A stretch of 58,880 nt of DNA from Chloroflexi bacterium TSY. GTDB taxonomy: Bacteria; Chloroflexota; Anaerolineae; Caldilineales; Caldilineaceae. The number at the start of each line of letters is the position of its first letter. Positions within the stretch are counted from its first letter, which is position 1. The notes beneath the pieces are model-generated. The model did not search any database, had not been told where the DNA came from, and worked only from the letters and a program-made list of their open reading frames with translations. This document shows, in pieces, positions 42,492 to 51,659 of this stretch. The stretch spans positions 1 through 58,880 of the forward strand of contig JAHBNG010000095.1 in the NCBI GenBank assembly GCA_019217005.1, in the 5' to 3' direction. The position numbers and the translations under genes were made by a program.

Positions 42492-45400
42492 ATGAGTAGC
42501 ACAGCAAAGACTCCGAAAGACAAGATCAATCGCATTCTATCTACCCTCCTACGCCAGGAGCAACCAACGAGTGCACCGCCAACGGGTGCTACGAATGTTG
42601 GCGGAGTTGCCATGCCGTCCTTTTCTGAGGCAGAGGTTGCCCCCGAGAAAGTGTCAATGACCACAATCCAACATGCTGACGGACGGATGAGCCAATATCC
42701 ACCGCCGGACAAATGGAACGATTGGGTTGAATGGGATGGCAAGCTGTGGCCCAAGAAGGTGGCACGACGCTACATGCTTGTGCCGACGGTCTGTTTTAAT
42801 TGTGAGAGTGCTTGTGGACTCTTGGCATATGTCGACAAGACAACCCTCGAAGTGAAGAAGTTTGAGGGCAATCCAGTCCACCCTGGCAGTCGCGGGAGAA
42901 ATTGTGCAAAGGGACCGGCGACTCATAACCAGATTTACGATCCTGAACGGATTCTCTATCCACTCAAGCGAGTGGGTGAGCGGGGGGAAGGCTGCTGGAA
43001 GCGAATCAGCTGGGAAGAGGCACTAAGCGAGATTGCCGAGAAGATGCGAGTGAGTCGGGAAAAGCGTCGCGATGGGATCATGTACCACGTGGGGCGTCCG
43101 GGAGAGGATGGCTACACAAACCGCTGTATCCAAGCTTGGGGCGTGGATGGTCACAACAGCCATACCAACATTTGTTCAAGTGGGGCGCGGGCGGGCTATT
43201 CTCTGTGGGGTGGATTTGATCGACCGAGTCCCGATCATGCCAATGCGCGGGTTATTCTACTAATTTCGAGTCATTTGGAGACAGGTCACTATTTTAACCC
43301 CCATGCCCAACGTATCATCGAGGGCAAAATGGACGGGGCCAAGCTCATCACATTTGATCCACGGTTGAGCAACACAGCCAGCATGAGCGACGTCTGGTTG
43401 CCAACCTGGCCAGGTAGCGAGTCGTCTGTTTTGTTGGCGATTGCCAATTACCTGATTCAAAACGATCTCTATGACAAAGAGTTTGTCCGTCGCTGGGTCA
43501 ATTGGGAGGAAACATTGGTGGCCATCGCCAATCGGCAACTGCCGTTGGCTGATATTATTCTCTGGGCCGAGATTCAGGCCGCTGTGCAAGAAACCGACAT
43601 TCCTTTGCCATTTGAGTTGTTTGATCAAGCACTCAAAGATCTCTATGCAGAATTCACATTCGAGCGGGCCGCCGAAGAGTCACAAGTGCCGATTGAACGC
43701 ATTCAAGAAGCGGCTCATGCTGTTGCCAATTGTGAAGGTAAGTTGGCAACACATACATGGCGTAGTGCAAGCATTGGTAACCTTGGTGGCTGGCAAGTGG
43801 CACGTTGTCTCTATTTTCTTAACGTGCTGATGGGTGCAGTCGGTAACAAAGGTGGTACGGCAGGCAATAGTTGGAACAAGTTTACGCCGAAAGCATTTAA
43901 GGAGCCACCGGGGCCAAATGTTTGGAATGAACTTCACCTGCCGAACGAATGGCCATTTGCTCACTACGAGATGAGTTTTCTGCTGCCTCATTTTCTGGAA
44001 GAGGGACGCGGTGAAGTGGATGTCTATTTTAGTCGGGTCTATAATCCGATGTGGATCAATCCCGATGGCTTTATGCGGCTGAAGCATTTGCGTAATGAGG
44101 AGACCATCAAGTGTCACGTGGCGATGACGCCCACGTGGAACGAGTCGGCCTGGTTTGCGGATTATGTACTGCCGATGGGTCATGCCAGCGAACGCCATGA
44201 TTTGATGAGCCAGGAGACACACGCTGGTCAATGGATTGCGTTCCGCCAGCCCGTGCGTCGCGTAGCGATGGAGAAGATGGGCCAACCAGTTCGGTTTACC
44301 TATGAGGCCAATCCAGGCGAGGTGTGGGAGGAGAACGAGTTCTGGATCGAGCTGTCTATACGTATGGACCCAGACGGCGACTTGGGCATCCGCCAATGGT
44401 TTGAGAGCCCTTATCGTGCGGGCGAGATCATTACGGTGGATGAATATTATCGGTGGATCTTTGAGAACAGCGTACCTGGTTTGCCAGAGGCTGCGGCGCA
44501 AGAGGGGTTCACACCGCTCGACTATATGCGCAAATATGGTGCATTCGAAGTGTCTGCCGAAAATTACAAGCCTTATGAGAAACTGGTCGAGGTGGGAGGT
44601 ATAGAGATAGGTGGACAGCGGTACGCCGGCTTTGGCACACCAAGTAAGAAACTCGAATTCTTTAGTTCGACAATGTACAATTGGGGTTGGACGGAACGTG
44701 ATTACAGCATTCCCTGGACGCTCAAAAGCCATGTCCACCCGGACAACATTGATATTGAGCAGGGTGAGATGCTGCTTTTGCCTAATTTCCGTCTACCGAC
44801 CCTGATCCATACGCGAAGCGCCAATGCCAAGTGGCTTTATGAAATCAGCCACAAAAATCCCGTCTGGATGCATCCATCTGATGCGAAGCGGCTCGAACTT
44901 CAAACAGGTGATTTGGTACGCGTGGAGACTGACATCGGTTACTTTGTTGACAAGATCTGGATCACAGAGGGGATTAAGCCGGGGGTTATTGCCATGAGTC
45001 ATCATTTGGGACGTTGGCGTCTCCAAGACGATATGGGTGTCAATCCTGGGATGTCTAGTTTGGTGAGCTTGCGGGAAGATGGACAGGGAAAACACGAACT
45101 CAATATCATCCACGGTGGCAAAGCCTGGGAAACTTTTGATCCTGATACGAGCCGCGTCTGGTGGGAAGATGTGGGCGTTCATCAGAACCTAACCCATGCA
45201 GTCCACCCCGATCCAGTGAGTGGTGCGCATTGTTGGCTACAGAAGGCAGTCAATGTGCGCAAGGCGGGCCCAGGTGAAAAACATGGTGATGTATGGGTCG
45301 ATGTCAATCGCTCGATGCAGGTCTATCATGAGTGGAAAGCATTGGCTCGCTCGGCTGAACGGTACAGTCCCGACGGTACACGCCGTCCAGCATGGCTCAA

Positions 45401-45497
45401 ACGACCTTTACACCCAACGGCAGATGCCTATCAACTCAATGGGGTCGGAGAAGAGAGTGAGAGGGAAGCGGTTGATGTAGGTGCTATTGTCAAGTAA
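42492..45497 (+). CDS. Molybdopterin-dependent oxidoreductase, DMSO-reductase superfamily
   Basis: I use the ATG at 42492 (1001 residues). The 4Fe-4S site is C101-x2-C104-x3-C108-x29-C138 in VCFNCESACGLL and RNCAKG. The Mo/W ligand region reads HTNICSSGARAG, with C228 as likely metal ligand. The SSHLETGHYFNP, FDPRLSNTASMSD and C-terminal MSHHLGRW and NIIHGGKAWETFDPDTSR segments fit bis-MGD binding domains. There is no Tat signal at the N-terminus; a long Pro/Thr-rich tail precedes the cluster domain, suggesting cytoplasmic location or export with a partner. With the FeS/NrfD fusion upstream it probably links a substrate couple to the quinone pool. The substrate is not identifiable. Confidence 0.92.
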   Translation: MSSTAKTPKDKINRILSTLLRQEQPTSAPPTGATNVGGVAMPSFSEAEVAPEKVSMTTIQHADGRMSQYPPPDKWNDWVEWDGKLWPKKVARRYMLVPTVCFNCESACGLLAYVDKTTLEVKKFEGNPVHPGSRGRNCAKGPATHNQIYDPERILYPLKRVGERGEGCWKRISWEEALSEIAEKMRVSREKRRDGIMYHVGRPGEDGYTNRCIQAWGVDGHNSHTNICSSGARAGYSLWGGFDRPSPDHANARVILLISSHLETGHYFNPHAQRIIEGKMDGAKLITFDPRLSNTASMSDVWLPTWPGSESSVLLAIANYLIQNDLYDKEFVRRWVNWEETLVAIANRQLPLADIILWAEIQAAVQETDIPLPFELFDQALKDLYAEFTFERAAEESQVPIERIQEAAHAVANCEGKLATHTWRSASIGNLGGWQVARCLYFLNVLMGAVGNKGGTAGNSWNKFTPKAFKEPPGPNVWNELHLPNEWPFAHYEMSFLLPHFLEEGRGEVDVYFSRVYNPMWINPDGFMRLKHLRNEETIKCHVAMTPTWNESAWFADYVLPMGHASERHDLMSQETHAGQWIAFRQPVRRVAMEKMGQPVRFTYEANPGEVWEENEFWIELSIRMDPDGDLGIRQWFESPYRAGEIITVDEYYRWIFENSVPGLPEAAAQEGFTPLDYMRKYGAFEVSAENYKPYEKLVEVGGIEIGGQRYAGFGTPSKKLEFFSSTMYNWGWTERDYSIPWTLKSHVHPDNIDIEQGEMLLLPNFRLPTLIHTRSANAKWLYEISHKNPVWMHPSDAKRLELQTGDLVRVETDIGYFVDKIWITEGIKPGVIAMSHHLGRWRLQDDMGVNPGMSSLVSLREDGQGKHELNIIHGGKAWETFDPDTSRVWWEDVGVHQNLTHAVHPDPVSGAHCWLQKAVNVRKAGPGEKHGDVWVDVNRSMQVYHEWKALARSAERYSPDGTRRPAWLKRPLHPTADAYQLNGVGEESEREAVDVGAIVK

Positions 45498-45570
45498 AGG
45501 ATTTTAGTGCGCATAGTGATGGTGGATAGTATACGTAACACGTAGGCTCAAGCATAAAGGACGAATCATC

Positions 45571-46626
45571 ATGACTAGACCTTTTCAAGTTGGAATCACA
45601 TCGGATTTCAAGGTGGAAGCGCCAGGACGGATTGAACCAATTTTGCAAGAGATGCTCGCGCCGCTTCCCCATATTGACTATCGTTTTTTTGATGCAACAG
45701 GTAAGGATACACATGGGGTTTATGCAACGCCTGACGACATTGCCGAGTTTGACGCTATCTTAGACTTGGCAATTCGCTTTACAGAGGCGTCTTTTACGGG
45801 AAACGATCGCTTGGCTGTCATTGCTCGGTGGGGCGTTGGATATGACATGATTGATGTGCCCGCTTGTACGAACAATGATGTTTTGTTGGCGATCACGGTT
45901 GATGCCGTTCGTCGACCAGTGGCAGAAGCGATTGTTACGTTATTGTTGGCCTTGACGAAGAAACTGCCAGCAAAAGATCAAATTGTGCGGACTGGACGTT
46001 GGGATTTGCGTAGCGAAACCTCTGGTCTGGGGTTGCGGGGAAAGACACTTGGCTCGGTTGGATTAGGGAACATTGCAGGGGAGATGTTTCGGTTACTTGA
46101 ACCATTTGGATTGGGTAGAAAGCTGGCTGCAGATCCATATGCACGGCCCGAAAGCGCCGCGACATTAGGCGTTGAACTTGTGGAACTGAAGACACTCTTT
46201 CGTGAGTCTGACTTTGTCGCGGTGAACTGTTTTCTCAGTGAGGAAACTCATGGCATGATCAATGCGGATCTCTTTGCCTTGATGAAGCCAACTGCTTATC
46301 TGATTAACACGGCGCGTGGTCCAATTGTCAATCAAGCAGATTTGACGGCTGCTTTACAGGCTGGGTCGCTGGCTGGTGCAGGTTTAGATGTTTTTGAAGA
46401 AGAGCCAATCGCCACTGGTCACCCCTTGGTCCAAATGGACAATGTGATTTTGTCCCCACATGCATTGGCATGGACTGATGAACTCTATCAAGATAACGGA
46501 ACCGAGGCGTGTCAGAGTATTTTGCACATCTTGCAAGGACAATTGCCTCCAAACGTGGTGAATCGGGATGTGATTGATCGTTCCGGTTTTCAATCAAAGC
46601 TTACGAAATTACAAGAACGGACATAG
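45571..46626 (+). CDS. D-isomer-specific 2-hydroxyacid dehydrogenase
   Basis: A 351-residue NAD-dependent dehydrogenase of the phosphoglycerate dehydrogenase/hydroxypyruvate reductase family. The Rossmann fold has LGSVGLGNIAGEMFRLL; the catalytic residues lie in NTARGPIVNQADL (Arg), LDVFEEEP (Glu) and SPHALAWTDEL (His). NAD preference is suggested by the Asp at the end of the strand ADPYARP. No C-terminal ACT domain, so it is shorter than classical SerA. Next to the molybdenum enzyme but separated by 73 bases; relation unclear. Confidence 0.88.
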   Translation: MTRPFQVGITSDFKVEAPGRIEPILQEMLAPLPHIDYRFFDATGKDTHGVYATPDDIAEFDAILDLAIRFTEASFTGNDRLAVIARWGVGYDMIDVPACTNNDVLLAITVDAVRRPVAEAIVTLLLALTKKLPAKDQIVRTGRWDLRSETSGLGLRGKTLGSVGLGNIAGEMFRLLEPFGLGRKLAADPYARPESAATLGVELVELKTLFRESDFVAVNCFLSEETHGMINADLFALMKPTAYLINTARGPIVNQADLTAALQAGSLAGAGLDVFEEEPIATGHPLVQMDNVILSPHALAWTDELYQDNGTEACQSILHILQGQLPPNVVNRDVIDRSGFQSKLTKLQERT

Positions 46627-46643
46627 TGGGTAATTGGTGATTT

Positions 46644-47489
46644 TCATCCATCATCCACCATAGTGGCTGCCCCTGTAATCCAGGCCATAAGATCCTGTTC
46701 ATCTCTAGGTGTTGGTAGAACCGCATTCAATTCGCCGGGTGTGCTATTGGCCAGTTGGCTGTAGGTGAAAATGCCACCTTGCCTCAAGGTCTGTTCTGTT
46801 TGTTTTCCGATCCCAGGAATTTTAGATAACCGATCCGGCAACGGCCCATTGTATCTAGCTCCAATCCGATTATTTTTTTGAGCTAGATCAAGTGCTTGTT
46901 GGGCCCAAGCATCAACCTTCGCTGCATCAATTGCTTTTGTTACATCTTTCAGTTGCTCCACAGGCAAATTCGCAACTTGATCCCACGTATAAATATTGTT
47001 TTCATTTAGACGTTCCTGGTAGACGAGTCCGATTCCTTTTATTTGGGTCAGGTCATCCGGGTAATTGGACTTTGAAACAACAAAATCGCCCACAGAATCT
47101 TCGCTTTCATTTGACACATCTGTATCTACAGAGGGAACGTCGACATCCACTTCAGGTGCATCCACGACAACTGTCTTGGTCTCTTCTTGAGATAGACTGA
47201 CGTTAGAACGATCTGTATCCCTATTTGTGGAGGAGTCCACGTCTACATTGAGGATAACGCTTTCTTCCTCTGTCTTGGTCTCTTCACGTGATATGGGTAC
47301 TTCGGGTGTGCCCACGTCAGGAATAGTAGCCATGACATCTACCTCTGTCTCTTGAGGTGCCATTTGTGTATCAGGTATGTCTCTCCCAGAGACAGCATTT
47401 TCTACATCTATCTCGATCGTTTTGCCTGTAGCATTCATGTTTGGTGTGGCTGTTGTTTCCCTATATTCGTCAGAACGTGCCCCCCCCAT
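46644..47489 (-). CDS. Acidic protein with C-terminal helix-hairpin-helix (DUF4332-like) repeats
   Basis: Of 281 residues the first 150 are acidic and low in complexity (Thr, Glu, Asp, Val repeats such as SREETKTEEESVILNVDVD). The C-terminal part holds two helix-hairpin-helix units: LTQIKGIGLVYQERLNENNIYTWDQVANLPVEQLKDV and LSKIPGIGKQTEQTLRQGGIFTYSQLANSTPGEL. This arrangement resembles 'predicted flap endonuclease-1-like 5' DNA nuclease' proteins, which are probably DNA- or protein-binding. The 5' end overlaps the preceding membrane-protein gene by 20 bases, so they are cotranscribed. An alternative ATG lies 17 codons in (47438). Confidence 0.75.
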   Translation of the reverse strand: MGGARSDEYRETTATPNMNATGKTIEIDVENAVSGRDIPDTQMAPQETEVDVMATIPDVGTPEVPISREETKTEEESVILNVDVDSSTNRDTDRSNVSLSQEETKTVVVDAPEVDVDVPSVDTDVSNESEDSVGDFVVSKSNYPDDLTQIKGIGLVYQERLNENNIYTWDQVANLPVEQLKDVTKAIDAAKVDAWAQQALDLAQKNNRIGARYNGPLPDRLSKIPGIGKQTEQTLRQGGIFTYSQLANSTPGELNAVLPTPRDEQDLMAWITGAATMVDDG

Positions 47490-47802
47490 TTTCTAGATTT
47501 ATTTGATTATCCAACTGGGTCATTGCATCATCCGTTCTGTCATGAGGTTGAGTCCCGGTTAATCGGAGCAACAGCAGAAAAATCAGGGCGCCAATCGACG
47601 CAGCGAGAGATGATCCAACGAGTGAACTGATATCACCAACCATCCATTCAAAGGCAAGTCCCCCGCCAATTCCACCAATTAAGCTGCCTATTACATCTCC
47701 AGATAGATCAAATCGGCCATCTTGGAAGAGTATGCCGATCAAACTACCGAGGATGCCACCAACGATAGCCCAAACGACAATGCTAAGAAAGTCAAATTCC
47801 AT
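47470..47802 (-). CDS. GlsB/YeaQ/YmgE-like small membrane protein
   Basis: From the ATG at 47802 (MEFDFLSIVVWAIVGG; 110 residues) the protein has three hydrophobic segments rich in Gly (AIVGGILGSLIGILF; VIGSLIGGIGGGLAFEWM; GSSLAASIGALIFLLLL), like transglycosylase-associated/GlsB stress membrane proteins. A polar C-terminal tail follows. It overlaps the HhH protein gene. Confidence 0.75.
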   Translation of the reverse strand: MEFDFLSIVVWAIVGGILGSLIGILFQDGRFDLSGDVIGSLIGGIGGGLAFEWMVGDISSLVGSSLAASIGALIFLLLLRLTGTQPHDRTDDAMTQLDNQINLENGGGTF

Positions 47803-48123
47803 CTGAGCCCTCCGACATATTCGCACTTACAAGATACGATTGTGCTCATAGATCGTTTGCCATCTGCGAAAACAGCGACATGTACAATGTTATTCGATGA
47901 GCCATTGTTTTAGATTAAAATGTTCAACTTTATAGAAAATATGGATAATATAAGCATACATGTAAGAAGCTGTTAAAGCAACTTGCTTTTTGTGTACATC
48001 ATCGTAACCTGTCCATATACGGGTATTTATCTTTTTTACGATTCCGCGAAGGATTTGTGCTCGAATTACGATTGATATTTTAGGAGGATCACAATAAACT
48101 CATATTTATTGGCAGATTGATGC

Positions 48124-48129
48124 TATAAT
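48124..48129 (+). promoter_or_regulatory. Extended -10 promoter candidate
   Basis: TGCTATAAT (-10 TATAAT with the TGn extension) lies about 200 bases before the membrane GGDEF-like gene; the -35 is weak. The rest of 47827-48325 is AT-rich and shows nothing else. Confidence 0.4.
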
Positions 48130-48325
48130 CGGCTTAACTCTGCTCTCTGCGAACGTAGAGTTTCCCTTTACCTGGTCAAGTCACAAAAAAAATCATATTT
48201 TGTTGCAATCGCAGTATTGTTATCCTCATGGGGCGTACCTAACGCAAGCACCCAAATTGCAATTAAGTTTGGCACAACGGCACATTTTTCTTCATCAAAC
48301 ATACATCAAGTAAAAGGTTACCTTC

Positions 48326-49198
48326 ATGAATGGATTGCGATTCTGGATATTGATCTTGTTGGCATGGTTGGTAGCGTTAATCGCAATTGAACATCCTCTT
48401 GTCCCCGCAGATATGAGACTCAACGCATACATTTTTGTTGCTGTATCAGTCATCTTGACGCTGATGATTCCCCGGGTTAAGAATCCGTACTATGCATTTG
48501 TTTTAGGTCTTTTAATCCTTGCATTTATCTTAACCGAAGTTTACCAGGTTCGTGATTTGGACCAGGTTACGAGTTTTTATCTGACATTGACTTATGCATC
48601 TGCTATTTTACTAACAGGGCTTATCACACGAAGACTTGGACAACGAATTTTCGACCTCGAAAGCTTTATCGCTGACACCACTTTCGCCCATATCGGTCCT
48701 TATCCCAAACTTTATGAGGAATCGCGTGGCGTTATGTATGAGGAAGTGCAGCGTGCTCGGCGTTATGAACGACCATTGTCAGCTGTTATGCTGAAATTTG
48801 ATGAACAGACAATCAAGACCGCCTTGCCCAAAGTTGTTCGAGATATTCAGCGCTCCCTTACAAAAGAGTTTCTTCTCGCAAAGATGGCTCATACACTTGA
48901 TGACAATTTGCACTCTTTTAATCCAATTGCTTTACAAAACGATTGTTTTGTTGCTTTCTTACCGGAAACGACCGAGCAAGAGGCCGAACAGATTGCCTTA
49001 CGGTTGCAAGATGCAATCGAGCAAAGCTTGAACATTCGTTTACAGTCTGGGGTTGCATCTCTATCACACGAATGTGTTACATTTGAGACGCTCATGGATA
49101 ATGCTAAACAACAGCTAAAACATGGTCGAGCACCGCTCAAAAAACATCAATTAATTCAACCAAATTCCAGGTTATCAAAGCAAGAAATTGTTTCATAG
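48326..49198 (+). CDS. Membrane protein with degenerate GGDEF-like domain
   Basis: The 290-residue protein has about four N-terminal membrane helices (RFWILILLAWLVALIAI; AYIFVAVSVILTLMI; AFVLGLLILAFILTE; SFYLTLTYASAILLTGLI). The cytosolic part (about 120-270) has the shape of a GGDEF/nucleotidyl-cyclase domain (EEVQRARRYERPLSAVMLKFDE; NDCFVAFLPETTEQEAEQIALRLQDAI; TFETLMDNAKQQL) but lacks the GG(D/E)EF catalytic loop. It may bind a nucleotide or partner instead of making c-di-GMP. It precedes the glycan cluster and may regulate it. Confidence 0.7.
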   Translation: MNGLRFWILILLAWLVALIAIEHPLVPADMRLNAYIFVAVSVILTLMIPRVKNPYYAFVLGLLILAFILTEVYQVRDLDQVTSFYLTLTYASAILLTGLITRRLGQRIFDLESFIADTTFAHIGPYPKLYEESRGVMYEEVQRARRYERPLSAVMLKFDEQTIKTALPKVVRDIQRSLTKEFLLAKMAHTLDDNLHSFNPIALQNDCFVAFLPETTEQEAEQIALRLQDAIEQSLNIRLQSGVASLSHECVTFETLMDNAKQQLKHGRAPLKKHQLIQPNSRLSKQEIVS

Positions 49199-49371
49199 AA
49201 TTTCTTGAAAGTCGTCAAGAGACCGCAATCATTACTTCGCTTTGTTCAAGAGTAATACGATTGCGATCTACTGACCGCAGCATTGACATCCAACGAATCG
49301 TTAGAACCTATCCGAAAAGTGGTTGTGAGTCCGAGCAGCTTCTCGGGTAAGGACTTATTGTCACATCATTC

Positions 49372-49423
49372 AAACTTCGGACAATTGTCCCCCAAGAAAC
49401 AACGATTCTAGTGTCCGAAGTTT
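49372..49423 (+). promoter_or_regulatory. 12-bp inverted repeat ahead of the glycan operon
   Basis: AAACTTCGGACA (49372-49383) and TGTCCGAAGTTT (49412-49423) are perfectly complementary, 28 bases apart, ending 30 bases before the phosphoglycosyltransferase start. It could be an operator or a leader hairpin. Confidence 0.45.
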
Positions 49424-49453
49424 AAGTAGCATCTCCATTAGGTGACAGAGAAC

Positions 49454-50128
49454 ATGTATACAAATTGGGTTATGGTAAAACGGTCGAATATTGAGGTTCA
49501 CAAACCTTATTATAAAGTTTGTAAACGAATATTTGATATTGTTTTATGCATTCTCATCCTTCCCCTTTTCTCTGTTTTAACTTTAATCATCGGTGCTTTG
49601 ATTCGGTTAGAATCGGCAGGACCAATCTTTTATATTCAGAAACGTGTTGGCAAAGATGGTCACCGCTTCAATGTGATCAAGTTTCGCACAATGAAGATGG
49701 GCGCAGAAGAGTCTCACAAAGAATTCATGAAAGCTTTCGTAAAGGGAGAACAAGAGCTGAGAGAAGGGAAAAGGGTCTTCAAACCATTTAGCAACAGCGA
49801 AGTGACAAGAGTGGGGCGTTTTTTACGGTCATCGAGTCTCGATGAATTTCCACAGATTCTCAACATCCTCAAAGGGGATATGAGCTTAATCGGTCCACGC
49901 CCAAATGTAGTTTGGGAAGTTGAAGAATACAAAGGATGGCATAAAGAACGATTAGAAGTTCTTCCTGGTATTACGGGCCTCGCCCAAGTCCGTGGACGTA
50001 GTGGAATCCTATTTGACGAAATTATCCGTCATGATATTGAATATGTTCATAACCAATCTATGTGGTTGGATTTAAAAATTTTGTGGTGGACAGTCTCATC
50101 GGTATTAAATGGTATCGGTGCTGAATAG
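49454..50128 (+). CDS. Polyprenyl-phosphate sugar-1-phosphate transferase (glycan-initiating phosphoglycosyltransferase)
   Basis: From the ATG at 49454 (AGGTG nine bases upstream) the protein has 224 residues. One N-terminal membrane-associated helix (IFDIVLCILILPLFSVLTLIIGALI) is followed by the catalytic domain: GPIFYIQKRVGKDGHRFNVIKFRTMKMGAEE, with the Asp/Glu residues of the monotopic PGT family, RSSSLDEFPQILNILKGDMSLIGPRPN, and GITGLAQVRGR. It transfers a sugar phosphate to undecaprenyl phosphate to start repeat-unit assembly at the inner membrane face. It lacks the long N-terminal multi-helix domain of WbaP/CpsE. First gene of the glycan cluster. Confidence 0.93.
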   Translation: MYTNWVMVKRSNIEVHKPYYKVCKRIFDIVLCILILPLFSVLTLIIGALIRLESAGPIFYIQKRVGKDGHRFNVIKFRTMKMGAEESHKEFMKAFVKGEQELREGKRVFKPFSNSEVTRVGRFLRSSSLDEFPQILNILKGDMSLIGPRPNVVWEVEEYKGWHKERLEVLPGITGLAQVRGRSGILFDEIIRHDIEYVHNQSMWLDLKILWWTVSSVLNGIGAE

Positions 50129-50330
50129 TCCAACGAAGCAAGACCATACTAGAGAAAGAGTCAATGGAAAAATTGAGGAACGATCTTTTCATTAGAAATT
50201 CTCGAAGATGTGTGCTTGCCGCTATATTGAGTACGCCTTAGATGAGAATACTCTATTTAACTATTCTGTTGGGTTCTTTCTCATCTATAAGCGGTTTTGT
50301 TGTGTTGAGTGCTTAGAAGGAGGCACGAAT

Positions 50331-51359
50331 ATGTTGAGCAAGGTTATGAAACAGGCGATCTTGTCGCCCCTCATTGCTATTTCTGTGGTACTGTTATTAT
50401 CCCTGAATGCTTCTGCTCAGGGTGAAAATGGTATTGTTGAACCAGCAGATGGTTCTGTCGTTGGTGGTTATGTAACCGTTAGAGGAATTGCGAATCATTC
50501 TGAGTTCAAAAAATTTCAGCTCGACTTGCTTCTCTTTGGAGTTGAAGAAGATGCAACGTTTATCCACAGAGCAAGTGGACGGAAAGTTCGGGTTAGCAAT
50601 CTAACGGCTTTTGATTCATCTAAGTATCCTGATGGTGAACATCGGCTGCGATTACGTGTCGTACGTGATGGAATGAACTATGATGAGTATTTTACGACGC
50701 TTGTTATTGACAACAGCAACAATGTAGATTCTGGATCCGGGAGCGGGATCACACGCCCGCAGGACGGTTCTACAGTCGGACGTTTGGTCAACGTTTTAGG
50801 GATTGCACGAGACAGAAACTTCCGTAAATGGCAACTTGAACTCCTGCCGTTTGGTGATGCAAATTCTCCTATTTTTGTTTCGTGGAATCGACGAGAACGA
50901 AGTACGAGTAGCCGTTTGGCAGAACTCGACACAACTTTATTTCCTGATGGAACGCACACGCTGCGCTTACGTGTTGTTCGCAAAGATAACACCTATGAAG
51001 ATTTCATCTCAACATTGACGATCGACAATAGCCGTGAAATCACGACGGAGAAGAATGGCTTTTTTGAACCGGAAGAGAATGCAGTTGTGAGTGGTGAAGT
51101 CCGTGTGCGAGGGATTGCCGATCATCCGGAATTTAAGAAATGGCAGCTTGATTTGCTGATCGATGGTGACGAAAATCAGGCGACGTTTGTCGCCTGGAAT
51201 CGCAATCCCAGACCGACTCGAGGAAATTTTCGAACGTTCGATACAACCCAGTATCCTAATGGTTCTCACCGTCTTCGGTTACGCGTTGTCCAGAAAGATG
51301 GAAATTACGACGAATTCTTTCTTCCGATCACCTTCGATAATGTAAAAACTTCGCAGTAA
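50331..51359 (+). CDS. Secreted protein with three tandem Ig-like repeats
   Basis: AGGAGG eight bases upstream fixes the ATG at 50331 (342 residues). A signal peptide is seen (MKQAILSPLIAISVVLLLSLNASAQG). Three repeats of about 95-100 residues follow, each with the pattern P-x(2-4)-G-x-V-x-G-x-V-V-x-G-I-A, F-K-K-W-Q-L-D-L-L, W-N-R, and D-G-x-H-x-L-R-L-R-V-V, ending in a FxxTLTIDN strand. This is a beta-sandwich, Ig-like fold. It is probably cell-surface or secreted. Its position between the phosphoglycosyltransferase and heparinase genes suggests a role in the envelope or matrix. Confidence 0.8.
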   Translation: MLSKVMKQAILSPLIAISVVLLLSLNASAQGENGIVEPADGSVVGGYVTVRGIANHSEFKKFQLDLLLFGVEEDATFIHRASGRKVRVSNLTAFDSSKYPDGEHRLRLRVVRDGMNYDEYFTTLVIDNSNNVDSGSGSGITRPQDGSTVGRLVNVLGIARDRNFRKWQLELLPFGDANSPIFVSWNRRERSTSSRLAELDTTLFPDGTHTLRLRVVRKDNTYEDFISTLTIDNSREITTEKNGFFEPEENAVVSGEVRVRGIADHPEFKKWQLDLLIDGDENQATFVAWNRNPRPTRGNFRTFDTTQYPNGSHRLRLRVVQKDGNYDEFFLPITFDNVKTSQ

Positions 51360-51504
51360 TATCTGTCTCATATGCTTTCCACTGTCGCAGCACGGGTATG
51401 CGCTCGAACGAGACGAATTATACAACGTTATATCACCGCTCGGCGCAGCCCAACCATTGAATCATCGCTCAAACTGTCTGAAGAAGCTTTTTTGCAGAAG
51501 TTTG

Positions 51505-51659
51505 GGGGTGGTTCAAAATTAGGTTTACACTTTTGATATATAGACAAAAATCTATATGAGACCGTTTTCTCTCTGAGAACCGGCGAAATCAGAGAATATA
51601 AACGTTCTTTCTGTTTCTAAAAGTGTAAACCTATCTATCCAGCTAAAATGAACCACCCC
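51505..51659. mobile_element. MITE family D (155 bp) in the heparinase gene
   Basis: Ends GGGGTGGTTCAAAATTAGG and the complementary CTAAAATGAACCACCCC, flanked by the 8-bp duplication GAAGTTTG (51497-51504, 51660-51667). It reads identical to 23480-23634 in reverse. Confidence 0.95.

Noticed and set aside
43680..44738. 352-codon minus-strand frame inside the molybdopterin oxidoreductase gene
   Set aside because: It lies opposite a well-conserved coding sequence and is a shadow frame without recognisable domains.
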